Assembly (NCBI GenBank): GCA_945892755.1
Contig: CAMDDO010000017.1
Span: 1-44,708 of the forward strand
DNA: 44,708 nucleotides
Source: Rhizobium sp. Q54
GTDB lineage: Bacteria; Pseudomonadota; Alphaproteobacteria; UBA828
Direction: 5' to 3'
Under the pieces are notes generated by a model, which was not told the DNA's origin, searched no databases, and saw nothing but the letters and a program-made list of their open reading frames with translations. Shown piece by piece: positions 8,832 to 16,736 of the stretch (position 1 is the first letter of the stretch; every line of letters starts with the position of its first letter). Both the position numbers and the translations under genes were made by a program.

Positions 8832-9446
8832 ATGTTCTACCGACCCGAAACCAAGCGTCACGGCCTGCCACATGACCCGTTCAAGGCTTGCGTGGCGCCG
8901 CGCCCGATCGGCTGGCTGACCACGCTTTCGCCCGAAGGCGTCGTCAATCTCGCCCCCTATAGTTTTTTCAACGCCGTGGCCGACAACCCGCACATGGTGA
9001 TGTTCGCCAGCAATGGACGCGAGAGTTACGGGCCGAAGGACACGCTGCGCAATATCGAGGCGACCGGCGAATTCGTCTACAATGTCGCGACCTGGGATTT
9101 GCGCGAGAAGATGAACCGCACCTCGGCGCCCGTGGCGCCGGACATCGATGAAATGGCGCTCGCCGGCCTGACCCCGGTGCCGTCCGAGATCGTCAAGCCG
9201 CCGCGCGTCGCCGAATCACCGATCCATCTCGAATGCGTCTATCATCAGACAATCGAGCTGCCCTCGAACGACCCCGAGGCCCGCAATGCGATCTGCCTCG
9301 GCCGGGTCGTCGGCATTCATATTTCGGAAGACGTGTTGACCGATGGATTGGTCGATCTGAAAAAATTCAAGCCGATCGCTCGGCTCGGCTATCACGAGTT
9401 CACTGTGGTCGAGACGATCTTCAAAATGATCCGGCCCCGCGCCTAG
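8832..9446 (+). CDS. Flavin reductase-like FMN-binding split-barrel protein
   Basis: A 204-residue protein of the flavin reductase / DIM6-NTAB family. The opening (about residues 18-35, ACVAPRPIGWLTTLSPEG) and APYSFFNAVADNPHM are characteristic of FMN-binding split barrels, as is the later stretch ending in ICLGRVVGIHI. Such proteins reduce or bind flavin for partner oxygenases, or act as stand-alone reductases. It diverges from the Rieske oxygenase across about 150 bp, which suggests shared regulation, and its end nearly touches the convergent aspartate-dehydrogenase-like gene (2 bp gap). Confidence 0.9.
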   Translation: MFYRPETKRHGLPHDPFKACVAPRPIGWLTTLSPEGVVNLAPYSFFNAVADNPHMVMFASNGRESYGPKDTLRNIEATGEFVYNVATWDLREKMNRTSAPVAPDIDEMALAGLTPVPSEIVKPPRVAESPIHLECVYHQTIELPSNDPEARNAICLGRVVGIHISEDVLTDGLVDLKKFKPIARLGYHEFTVVETIFKMIRPRA

Positions 9447-9448
9447 GC

Positions 9449-10255
9449 TTACGTCCCGATCACCAGCGGCGCGGTCTGGCGCTTCAGCGCGGCGATCAGC
9501 GAAAGCGGCGTGAGGCGCCCGGTGCGTGGGTTCTCCGAGGGCACGCCTTCGATCTCCATGGTGAAGTTCGCGGCATCGGCTTCGACCGTGATGCGGTGAA
9601 TATTGCGGGTCACCGTCGGGTCGGCCCAGATCTCGACCTCGGTGCGGTCTGGCCCGATGCCGGCGAGCGAGAGTGTCGCCGCGACATTGACATTGGCCGG
9701 AAAGCCCGCCGCCGCCTCGCGCGCGCTGCCGGCGAACACCCGCGTCGGGCTCGTGATCGTGCTCATGTCGATGCCGTGTTGCTTGAGATAGGGCGCGCCG
9801 TCGAGCCCGCGCGGGGGCTTCCGCGTCACCATGCGCACGCGATGGATGGTGCCCTCCGCCGCGGCGACCACGGCATCGAGCCCGAGCAACGCGCCGGTCG
9901 GCACGATGATCCGGCCGCCCCGCGCCGAGGCGAGCGCAATCAGATCGTCGTGTAGCAAAAGCGCACTCGAACTCAGCACCATGACAATGCGGCCGGCCTC
10001 GAGCGCCGGGCGAACGATCGCGGCAAACGCTGCTGCCGGCGCGGCCTCGACGACGATCTCGGCATGGCGCGGCAACGCCTCGGCCTCGACCACCGGTACC
10101 GCGATTCGTTCTTGCGCGAGCCAGGCCTCGGCCTTCGCCGCATCGCCCGAGCAAACCGCGCGCAATGTCAAACCATCGCCGTGATCCCTGAGCCAGAGCG
10201 CGACCTTGCGCCCGATCGTGCCGAGGCCGGCAATCGCGACTGATTTTTGCGTCAT
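9449..10255 (-). CDS. nadX: L-aspartate dehydrogenase-like NAD(P)-dependent enzyme
   Basis: A 268-residue protein with an N-terminal Rossmann motif GLGTIG at 10-15 and a C-terminal region with the typical AspDH stretch FPANVNVAATLSLAG and SENPRTGRLTPLS. The family converts L-aspartate to iminoaspartate/oxaloacetate with NAD(P) and can feed NAD synthesis in place of NadB. Here no nadA or nadC is adjacent; the neighbours are aminotransferases, a Rieske enzyme and a flavin reductase, so a catabolic role in amine or amino-acid oxidation is possible. Assignment to the family is good; the exact substrate is inferred. Confidence 0.85.
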   Translation of the reverse strand: MTQKSVAIAGLGTIGRKVALWLRDHGDGLTLRAVCSGDAAKAEAWLAQERIAVPVVEAEALPRHAEIVVEAAPAAAFAAIVRPALEAGRIVMVLSSSALLLHDDLIALASARGGRIIVPTGALLGLDAVVAAAEGTIHRVRMVTRKPPRGLDGAPYLKQHGIDMSTITSPTRVFAGSAREAAAGFPANVNVAATLSLAGIGPDRTEVEIWADPTVTRNIHRITVEADAANFTMEIEGVPSENPRTGRLTPLSLIAALKRQTAPLVIGT

Positions 10256-10273
10256 GACGGCCCCCGGTAGTGT

Positions 10274-10460
10274 CTCAGTTTGCCCATTCGTCCTTCGAGA
10301 CGCCCTATCGCCTCATCCTAAGGAGGCCGCAAAGCGGCCGTCTCGAAGGAGCGAGGCGCCCTACTTACGCCGTCGGCGCCGGCCCAGTCCGCCGTGCCGC
10401 ACTATCGTCGGGGCGGCGCCGACGGAAGATGAGGGCTCCTCAGGATGAGGGCAAACTGAG
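10274..10460. repeat. Nested palindromic repeat element (about 187 bp)
   Basis: A non-coding element bounded by a perfect 12-bp inverted repeat, CTCAGTTTGCCC at 10274-10285 and its complement at 10449-10460. Inside are three further perfect pairs: TCCTTCGAGACG at 10291-10302 with 10339-10350; GGCCGC at 10325-10330 with GCGGCC at 10334-10339 around an AAA loop; and a 12-bp pair 10370-10381 / 10414-10425 (CCGTCGGCGCCG and complement). CCTCAGGATGAGG at 10439-10451 is itself near-palindromic and echoes CCTCATCCTAAGGAGG at 10311-10326. From memory, similar 'cctcatcctgaggaggccgc...cgtctcgaagga' units are abundant intergenic repeats in Bradyrhizobium-like genomes. It lies between the divergent nadX-like gene and the Fe-ADH gene. 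Confidence 0.75.
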
Positions 10461-10504
10461 GCAGCACCCGGCCCCCTCGACCGGCGCCTTTACGCCCGTG
10501 ACTG

Positions 10505-10513
10505 TGCTATAGG
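10505..10513 (+). promoter_or_regulatory. Possible extended -10 promoter element
   Basis: TGCTATAGG matches an extended -10 (TGn followed by TATAGG) 30 bp upstream of the ATG of the Fe-ADH gene and just beyond the palindromic repeat. No good -35 is seen at normal spacing, so this is tentative. Confidence 0.3.
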
Positions 10514-10543
10514 GCTCTCCGGCAAGGAAGCAAAAGGTCAGCC

Positions 10544-11851
10544 ATGGCTCTCGATTCCTATTTCGCGCCGGCCCCGGGCGGCGATATCGCCTTCACCGTC
10601 GAAGCGCCCAAGCTCAAATTCGGCATTGGCGCGCTCCGCGAAGTTGGCGAGGACGCCAAATCGCTCGGCATGACGCGCGTCGCGCTTTATACCGACCCAC
10701 GCGTCGCCAAGCTCGAGGCGGTCGAGACCGTGGTCAAGACGATTCGCGCGGCCGGGCTTTCAGTCGAGGTGTTCGACCAGGTTGAGGTCGAGCCGACCGA
10801 CCGTTCATTCAAGGCCGGCACCGAATTCGCGCTCGGTGGCAAGTTCGACGGCTTCGTTTCGGTCGGCGGCGGCTCGGCCATGGATACCGCCAAGGCCAGC
10901 AATCTCTACGCGACTTACCCGGCTGACTTCCTCGCCTATGTGAATGCGCCGGTTGGCGAGGCGCGGCGCGTGCCGGGCCCGCTTCGCCCGCACATCGCCT
11001 GCCCGACCACCTTCGGCACGGCGAGTGAATGCACCGGCATCGCGATCTTCGACATGCTCGAGATGGGCGCCAAGACCGGCATCGCCCACGCGGCGCTGCG
11101 CCCCTCGCTCGGCGTGCTCGACCCGAGCGTGCTGATGACCTTGCCTGCGCCGGTGGTCGCGGCCAATGGCTTCGATGTTTTCAGCCATGCGATCGAATCC
11201 TTGACCGCCCGGCCCTATTCGCACCGCATGGCGCCGGCGACACCCGATAAGCGGCCGCTGCTCCAAGGCTCAAACCCCTATAGTGACCTCGCCTGCACCG
11301 AGGCGATCCGCCTGGTCGGCGAAAACATCGAGCGCGCGGTCAAGGAGCCAAACGACCTTACCGCACGCGAGCCGCTGATGTTTGCCGGCATGCTGGCCGG
11401 CATCGGCTTCGGCAATGCCGGCTGCCATGTGCCGCATGCGATGTCCTATGCCGTCGCGGGTCTGGTCGAGGACTACCGGCCCGAGGGCTGGCCGGCCGAT
11501 CACGCGATCGTGCCCCATGGCCTATCGGTGATCCTGAACGCGCCCGCGGTTTTTCGCTCGGTCGCCTCGGCCTGCCCCGAGCGGCATTTGCGCGCGGCCG
11601 GAGCCTTCGGCGCCGATGTCAGGAACGCGCCGGCGGAGCGCGCGGGTGAGCTCCTAGCCACGCATGTGATCGATCTGATGCGCCGCACCGGCGTACCGAA
11701 CGGGCTTGGCGCGGTCGGCTATGGTGAGGCCGACCTCGACGCGTTGAGCGACCGGGCGTTCGCGCAGCAGCGCCTATTGGTCAACAGCCCCAGACCGGTT
11801 TCGCGCGACGACATTCGAGGTTTCTTCAAAGATGCGATGCGCTATTGGTGA
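10544..11851 (+). CDS. Hydroxyacid-oxoacid transhydrogenase-like iron alcohol dehydrogenase
   Basis: A 435-residue group III iron-containing alcohol dehydrogenase. SVGGGSAMDTAKA (about residues 106-118) is the NAD-binding signature, and metal ligand regions ANGFDVFSHAIES and GNAGCHVPHAMSY are in place. The insert TPDKRPLLQGSNPYSD is characteristic of the ADHFE1/HOT branch, which oxidises 4-hydroxybutyrate to succinate semialdehyde while reducing 2-oxoglutarate to 2-hydroxyglutarate. Length agrees with that branch. It is followed 39 bp later by a lactonase-like hydrolase on the same strand, which recalls the attL-attM pair of gamma-butyrolactone degradation. The reaction is inferred from subfamily resemblance. 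Confidence 0.88.
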   Translation: MALDSYFAPAPGGDIAFTVEAPKLKFGIGALREVGEDAKSLGMTRVALYTDPRVAKLEAVETVVKTIRAAGLSVEVFDQVEVEPTDRSFKAGTEFALGGKFDGFVSVGGGSAMDTAKASNLYATYPADFLAYVNAPVGEARRVPGPLRPHIACPTTFGTASECTGIAIFDMLEMGAKTGIAHAALRPSLGVLDPSVLMTLPAPVVAANGFDVFSHAIESLTARPYSHRMAPATPDKRPLLQGSNPYSDLACTEAIRLVGENIERAVKEPNDLTAREPLMFAGMLAGIGFGNAGCHVPHAMSYAVAGLVEDYRPEGWPADHAIVPHGLSVILNAPAVFRSVASACPERHLRAAGAFGADVRNAPAERAGELLATHVIDLMRRTGVPNGLGAVGYGEADLDALSDRAFAQQRLLVNSPRPVSRDDIRGFFKDAMRYW

Positions 11852-11890
11852 GAATGCCTCCCACCGCCTAAACCGCTTGCGAGAACGAGC

Positions 11891-12652
11891 ATGACCGTAA
11901 AGCTTTTTGCCATGACCTGCGGCTGGTTGAGCGCCGATCTCGGCAAGTTTCTGGCCGGCGAAAAGGGGCAAGTCCGCGTGCCGGTCCCTGCCTATCTGAT
12001 CGAGCATCCGAGAGGGCGGGTCCTGTTCGACACCGGTATGCACCCAGCGACTCAGCACAACCCGCACGACCGCATCGGCAAGATTGCCGACGCCTTCAAG
12101 GTCGAGTTCCTGCCGGGTGAAGAGATCAACTCGCGCCTGGAGGCGATCGACATCGATTCCACGCGCATCGACTACATCATCAATTCGCATCTGCATTTCG
12201 ATCACGCCGGCGGCAACGAGCTGATCCCGAACGCCAAAGTCGTCATCCAGAAACGGGAGTGGGAGGCCGGAAAAATTCCCGAACTCAGGCGAGCGAACAA
12301 TTATTTTCCGGCTGATTACGACCATGGCCACCAGACCCTACAGGTCGACGGCGAACACGATCTGTTCGGCGACGGCAGCGTCGTGACGATCCCGACCTAT
12401 GGCCATACCCCGGGCCATCAGTCGCTCAAGGTCAAGCTGAGCTCGGGCGATGTGATCATGACGGCGGACGCCTGCTATATGCGAAAGACGCTCGAAGACT
12501 TGCATCTGCCGGAGCTCTTGGACGATCCCGAAAAAATGCGCGAGTCTTTGAAAATGCTGCGCCGCCTCCAGGCGGCCGGCGCGCGCATTTTCTATGGTCA
12601 CGACCCGGCCTTCTGGAACGACGTGCCCCAAGCGCCGCTCCAGATTACCTGA
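11891..12652 (+). CDS. Metallo-beta-lactamase-fold lactonase (AHL/GBL lactonase-like)
   Basis: A 253-residue MBL-fold hydrolase of the AttM/AiiA type. The di-zinc motif HLHFDHAGG lies at 100-108 (H100, H102, D104, H105). Further ligands are expected at the histidine in YGHTPGHQS, the Asp in TADACY and the His near the end in FYGHDP. The N-terminus with a buried FDTGM near residue 46 is typical of N-acyl homoserine lactonases. Family members open acyl-homoserine lactones or gamma-butyrolactone. Its position behind a 4-hydroxybutyrate-oxidising-type dehydrogenase favours gamma-lactone catabolism over quorum quenching, though both are possible. Confidence 0.88.
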   Translation: MTVKLFAMTCGWLSADLGKFLAGEKGQVRVPVPAYLIEHPRGRVLFDTGMHPATQHNPHDRIGKIADAFKVEFLPGEEINSRLEAIDIDSTRIDYIINSHLHFDHAGGNELIPNAKVVIQKREWEAGKIPELRRANNYFPADYDHGHQTLQVDGEHDLFGDGSVVTIPTYGHTPGHQSLKVKLSSGDVIMTADACYMRKTLEDLHLPELLDDPEKMRESLKMLRRLQAAGARIFYGHDPAFWNDVPQAPLQIT

Positions 12653-12691
12653 ACGGTTGGCGGCGGGGTCAATGAGGCGCGGGGAACGCGA

Positions 12692-13231
12692 TTGACGGTC
12701 TTGCTCGCCTTCAGCCGATCCATCGATTGGATCAGCCGTCAATTCGGCCGCATTGCCGCGTGGTGCGTGCTAATCGCTTGCGTTGTGAGCGCCGGCAACG
12801 CGGTCAGCCGATACACGGTAAGTGTCAGCTCGAACGCCTGGCTCGAGATTCAGTGGTATTTGTTCGGCGTCATATTTCTGTTCGGTGCACCCCTGACGCT
12901 GAAGCTGAATGAGCATGTTCGCGTCGATGTGATCTTCGGCAATCTGAAACCGCGAGCGCAGGCCTGGATCGACCTCATTTGCGGCGTCGCTTTTCTGATG
13001 CCAATGGTGGTCTTGATCGGTTGGCTGGCGTGGCCGGTCTTCGCCGAATCATTCGCGATCAATGAAATGTCGAACAACGCCGGCGGCCTGCCGCGCTGGC
13101 CGGTCAAGCTTTTGGTGCCGCTGGGCTTCACGCTTCTGGCGTTGCAGGGATTATCCGAGATCATCAAGCGCGCCGCCGTACTTGGCGGCCAACTCCGGCC
13201 CACGCTGTCTTACGAAAAGCCCCAACGGTGA
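12692..13231 (+). CDS. dctQ: TRAP transporter small permease (DctQ family)
   Basis: A 179-residue protein with four hydrophobic segments, the DctQ pattern. The motif region SSNAWLEIQWYLFGVIFLFGA and the following LNEHVRVDV are typical of the family. The start is taken at TTG 12692, preceded by GGGGAA; the nearby ATG at 12672 is out of frame and stops after seven codons. DctQ pairs with the large permease DctM for solute:sodium symport driven by a periplasmic receptor. Its TGA overlaps the GTG of dctM (13228-13231), so the two are coupled. Confidence 0.88.
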   Translation: MTVLLAFSRSIDWISRQFGRIAAWCVLIACVVSAGNAVSRYTVSVSSNAWLEIQWYLFGVIFLFGAPLTLKLNEHVRVDVIFGNLKPRAQAWIDLICGVAFLMPMVVLIGWLAWPVFAESFAINEMSNNAGGLPRWPVKLLVPLGFTLLALQGLSEIIKRAAVLGGQLRPTLSYEKPQR

Positions 13232-14634
13232 TCGGCCTCGAGCTCATGGCGCCGCTGATGTTCGCGGGGCTCATCGTCTTTGTCATGATCGGCTTTCCTG
13301 TGGCGTTCTCGCTCGGCGCTGTCGGGCTCGCTTTTGCTGGGATCGCTATTGGCGAGGGCTATTTCACGTTCAATTTGATGTCCGCGCTGCCCGAGCGCGT
13401 GTTCGGCATCATGTCGAACGAGCTCTTGCTTGCGATCCCATTCTTCACGTTCATGGGCGCTATCCTCGAGCGCTGCGGTTTGGCCGAGGATCTGCTCGAC
13501 GGTATCGGCCAATTGTTCGGCCCCATACGCGGCGGCCTTTCCTATGCGGTCATTCTGGTCGGCGCGGTGCTTGGCGCCATTACCGGCACGGTCGCCGCCT
13601 CGGTCATTGCCATGGGTCTGATATCGCTGCCCGTCATGCTGCGTTACGGCTATAGCCACCGTCATGCCACCGGCGTAATCGCCGCCTCGGGTACCATTAC
13701 CCAATTGATCCCGCCCTCGATCGTCTTGATCGTGCTGGCCGATCAGCTCGGCAAATCGGTCGGCGATATGTATGCCGGCGCGATCGGGCCAAGCCTGGTG
13801 CAGATATTGCTGTTCTGCGGCTTCGTCTTTTTGGTCAGTATGTTTCGACCCGCCCATGTGCCAGCGCTGCCTCTCGAAGCGCGCACGCTCCATGGCTGGG
13901 CGCTGATCCGGAAATGCCTGTTCGGTATCGTCCCATCGCTCGCGCTGATCTTTTTGGTGCTCGGCACGATTCTGCTGGGCGTCGCGACACCGACCGAAGG
14001 CGGCGCCATGGGCGCCGTCGGCGCCATGGTGATCGCGGCCCTCCATCGCCGCTTATCGTGGACCCTGGTGCGTCAGGGCATGGACTCGACCATGAAGATC
14101 ACCTCGATGGTGATCTTCATCTTGATCGGCTCCAACGTATTCAGCCTGGTGTTTCGAGGCGTCGATGGCGACCTTTGGATCGAGAATTTATTGACCGCGC
14201 TGCCGGGCGGCGTGGTTGGCTTTCTTGTGGTGGTCAATCTCTTCGTCTTCGTGCTCGCCTTCTTCCTCGATTTCTTCGAGATTGCCTTCATCATCATACC
14301 ACTGCTCGCCCCGGTCGCGGCGAAACTCGGCATCGACCTGATTTGGTTCGGTGTCCTCCTCGGTGCGAACATGCAAACCTCGTTCATGCATCCGCCCTTC
14401 GGCTTCGCGCTCTTCTATTTGCGCGGCATCGCGCCGAAATCGGTCAGAAGCGCCGACATCTATTGGGGTGCAATTCCCTGGGTGATCATGCAATTGATTC
14501 TGGTCGGCATCGTCATCGCTTTTCCCGAGCTTGTGACCAGCTTCATCGACGGGCCATCGACGGTCGACCCGAGCCAGATTCAGATCGAGCTCCCTGCGGT
14601 GGAAGAATCAACCGCGCCGATCGAGATCAATTGA
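13228..14634 (+). CDS. dctM: TRAP transporter large permease (DctM family)
   Basis: A 468-residue multi-spanning permease with about twelve hydrophobic helices and DctM hallmarks: PFFTFMGAILERCGLAEDL, TGTVAASVIAMGLISLPVM, a conserved PPSIVLIV segment and TPTEGGAMGA. It forms the membrane domain of a TRAP transporter with DctQ. The GTG start overlaps the dctQ stop. The C-terminus carries a hydrophilic, acidic tail of about 25 residues. The receptor gene is not in the same operon but convergent (14694-15785); that receptor is TakP-like, so a 2-oxo acid or related carboxylate is the probable substrate. Confidence 0.93.
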   Translation: MIGLELMAPLMFAGLIVFVMIGFPVAFSLGAVGLAFAGIAIGEGYFTFNLMSALPERVFGIMSNELLLAIPFFTFMGAILERCGLAEDLLDGIGQLFGPIRGGLSYAVILVGAVLGAITGTVAASVIAMGLISLPVMLRYGYSHRHATGVIAASGTITQLIPPSIVLIVLADQLGKSVGDMYAGAIGPSLVQILLFCGFVFLVSMFRPAHVPALPLEARTLHGWALIRKCLFGIVPSLALIFLVLGTILLGVATPTEGGAMGAVGAMVIAALHRRLSWTLVRQGMDSTMKITSMVIFILIGSNVFSLVFRGVDGDLWIENLLTALPGGVVGFLVVVNLFVFVLAFFLDFFEIAFIIIPLLAPVAAKLGIDLIWFGVLLGANMQTSFMHPPFGFALFYLRGIAPKSVRSADIYWGAIPWVIMQLILVGIVIAFPELVTSFIDGPSTVDPSQIQIELPAVEESTAPIEIN

Positions 14635-14637
14635 ACG

Positions 14638-14667
14638 AAAAAGGCCCCGCCCAATCGGCGGGGCCTT
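14638..14667 (-). terminator. Intrinsic terminator for the takP-like gene
   Basis: A perfect 11-bp stem pairs 14641-14651 (AAGGCCCCGCC) with 14657-14667 around a 5-nt loop. Read on the minus strand the stem is followed by TTTTT (14642-14638), the U tract of a rho-independent terminator. It lies between the convergent dctM and takP-like genes, 27 bp beyond the takP stop, and may also slow readthrough from dctM. Confidence 0.85.
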
Positions 14668-14693
14668 CGGGGTCGCTTGATCGTTTCGTTTGA

Positions 14694-15785
14694 TCAACCC
14701 TTATGCGCCGATTTGGCGAGCACGAAATTGTCGAAGGTGTTCTCGGCGACACGGAACCAGAGATTCACATCGTCACGGAATGGCTTCCACGCCTCATAAA
14801 CCCTCTTGAAGCGCGGATTGGCTGCCGCCGTCTCGTCATAGAGCGCGAGCGCCGCCGCATAGCACGCCTCCATGATCTCTTTCGAAAATGGCCGAAGCTG
14901 AGCTCCCTCGGCGACCAGACGGCGCAGAGCAGGCATGTTCTGCGCATCGTATTTCGCGGGCATCCATATATTGGCCTCGGCGCACGCGCTTTCGAGAACC
15001 GCCCGGTAGGCCTTGGGCAAAGCCTCCCAAGCCGCGAGATTGACATAGAGTGAAAGCTGAGGCCCGCCTTCCCACCAGCCGGGGTAGTAGTAGTTCTTCG
15101 CGATCTTGTAGAAGCCGAGCTTCTCATCGTCATAGGGCCCGACCCACTCCGCTGCGTCGATCGTACCCTTCTCAAGCGCCGGGTAAATATCGCCGCCCGC
15201 GATTTGCTGTGGCACGACGCCGAGCTTGGTCAGCACCTTGCCGGCGAAGCCGCCAATGCGAAACTTGAGCCCCTTCAAATCCTCGGTCGTCTTGATCTCT
15301 TTTCGGAACCAACCACCCATTTGCGCGCCGGTATTGCCGGCGGGGAATTGGACGATGTTGTAATCCTTGAATAGCTCGCGCATGAGGGCGAGACCGCCAC
15401 CGTGATACATCCAAGCGTTTTGCTGACGCGCATTGAGACCGAAGGGAATGGCGGTATCGAACGCGAAGGTCGGGTCCTTGCCGACATAGTAATAGCTGGC
15501 GGTGTGGCCGCATTCGACCGTGCCTTGCTGCACGGCGTCGAGGACCTGGAGGCCGGGCACGATCTCACCGCCGGCAAAGACCCGAATCTGAAACTTGCCA
15601 TCGGTCGCGGCCTCAACCCGCTTGGCGATGATTTCAGCCGCCCCAAAGATGGTGTCGAGGCTTTTCGGAAAGCTGGAGGCGAGGCGCCACCTTATTTCGG
15701 GCGCGCTCTGCGCGATCGCCGGACTCGCCACGGCGGCCCCGGCAAGGCCCAATGTGGCCGATTTCAGGAAGGTGCGACGCTGCAT
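14694..15785 (-). CDS. takP: TRAP transporter solute receptor, TakP-like (2-oxo acid binding)
   Basis: A 363-residue exported receptor of the DctP family. The N-terminus MQRRTFLKSATLG with a following hydrophobic stretch and ASPAIA-QSA is a Tat-type signal. The mature protein closely follows what I remember of Rhodobacter sphaeroides TakP: RLASSFPKSLDTIFG, GKDPTFAF, NTGAQMGGWFRKEI, GGFAGKVL, VVPQQIAGGDIYPALEKGT and EWVGPYDDEKLGFYKIA. TakP binds pyruvate and other 2-oxo acids with sodium, so the same is inferred here. GAGGAGG precedes the start. It converges with dctQM rather than following them, an unusual arrangement, and has its own promoter and terminator. Confidence 0.92.
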   Translation of the reverse strand: MQRRTFLKSATLGLAGAAVASPAIAQSAPEIRWRLASSFPKSLDTIFGAAEIIAKRVEAATDGKFQIRVFAGGEIVPGLQVLDAVQQGTVECGHTASYYYVGKDPTFAFDTAIPFGLNARQQNAWMYHGGGLALMRELFKDYNIVQFPAGNTGAQMGGWFRKEIKTTEDLKGLKFRIGGFAGKVLTKLGVVPQQIAGGDIYPALEKGTIDAAEWVGPYDDEKLGFYKIAKNYYYPGWWEGGPQLSLYVNLAAWEALPKAYRAVLESACAEANIWMPAKYDAQNMPALRRLVAEGAQLRPFSKEIMEACYAAALALYDETAAANPRFKRVYEAWKPFRDDVNLWFRVAENTFDNFVLAKSAHKG

Positions 15786-15826
15786 CGAGAGGCCTCCTCA
15801 TGCGCGGTGGATTCCGCCGGCTCGCG

Positions 15827-15854
15827 ATTATAGGAGGCCCCGACCAAGCCGCAA
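15827..15854 (-). promoter_or_regulatory. Probable sigma-70-type promoter of the takP-like gene
   Basis: On the minus strand TATAAT (15832-15827) is a perfect -10 hexamer, with TTGCGG (15854-15849) 16 bp upstream as a weak -35. It lies about 40 bp ahead of the takP-like start. A perfect -10 is rare in this GC-rich sequence, which adds weight. Confidence 0.5.
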
Positions 15855-15918
15855 GCGGCACGGCTGTCGGCCCTATGCTAGGGTTCGATCGATCAACCAG
15901 CAGGGCAAAGGACACGGC

Positions 15919-16692
15919 ATGCTCGACAGCAATCGATTGGACGGCAAAGTCGCCGTCATCACCGGCGCGGGCGGCGAGCTCGGCACCGCAACCGCCTGCC
16001 TGATGGCGGCACGCGGGGCTTGGATCGTCGCGGTCGATCATGACACGGCCGCGCTCGCTAGAATCGCCAGTACGCTAGGAAAGAACGTGCTCGCGATCGA
16101 GGCTGATGTCACCGATGAGGAATCGGTGGCGCGCTATGTCGCGCGCGCGCAGGCTGAAATGGGCGGCATCGATGTGTTTTTCAACAATGCCGGGATTGTG
16201 GGTTTGGTCACGCCGATCACCGAATATCCTTTGGCCGAGTTTCAACGGGTGCTAGCGGTCAACGTGGTCGGCGTGATGCTTGGCATGAAGCATGTGATTC
16301 CGATCATGGCGGCCAAGGGCGGTGGCGCCATCATCAACACCTCGAGCGGCGCGGGGCTAACCGGCACGCCCGGCATGTGCGCCTATAACGCGAGCAAACA
16401 TGCGGTGATCGGCCTGACGCGCAGCGCCGCCGCGGAATGGGCCGCGAAGAATATTCGTATCAACTCGGTCAATCCGGGCCCGATCGAATCGCCCATGATG
16501 CGCTCACTCGAAGCGGGCCTAAGCCCCAACAATATCGAGGGCATCAAGGAGCGGTTCAAATCGCTCGTTCCAGCGGGCCGCTATGGCCTGGCCGAGGAAG
16601 TCGCGGCGTTGGTCGCGTTCCTCGCCTCCGACGATGCGCGCTATATACACGGCGGAGTCTATACCGTAGATGGCGGCTACACCGCGACTTAA
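15919..16692 (+). CDS. SDR-family NAD(P)-dependent oxidoreductase (classical)
   Basis: A 257-residue classical short-chain dehydrogenase. GAGGELG at 16-22 is the glycine motif, NNAG appears near 92, SSGAG carries the catalytic serine and YNASK the Tyr/Lys pair; the C-terminus YTVDGGY is typical. It would oxidise an alcohol or reduce a ketone; substrate unknown. The start is ATG 15919 with AAAGGA upstream, not the longer frame to 15595, which lies antisense to the takP-like gene. It follows 133 bp after the divergent takP start and is 44 bp ahead of the di-iron MBL gene, likely one transcript. Confidence 0.9.
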   Translation: MLDSNRLDGKVAVITGAGGELGTATACLMAARGAWIVAVDHDTAALARIASTLGKNVLAIEADVTDEESVARYVARAQAEMGGIDVFFNNAGIVGLVTPITEYPLAEFQRVLAVNVVGVMLGMKHVIPIMAAKGGGAIINTSSGAGLTGTPGMCAYNASKHAVIGLTRSAAAEWAAKNIRINSVNPGPIESPMMRSLEAGLSPNNIEGIKERFKSLVPAGRYGLAEEVAALVAFLASDDARYIHGGVYTVDGGYTAT

Positions 16693-16736
16693 GATTGCCC
16701 GGACTCAATGCACGTTCAAACAAGGATGATTGTGAT

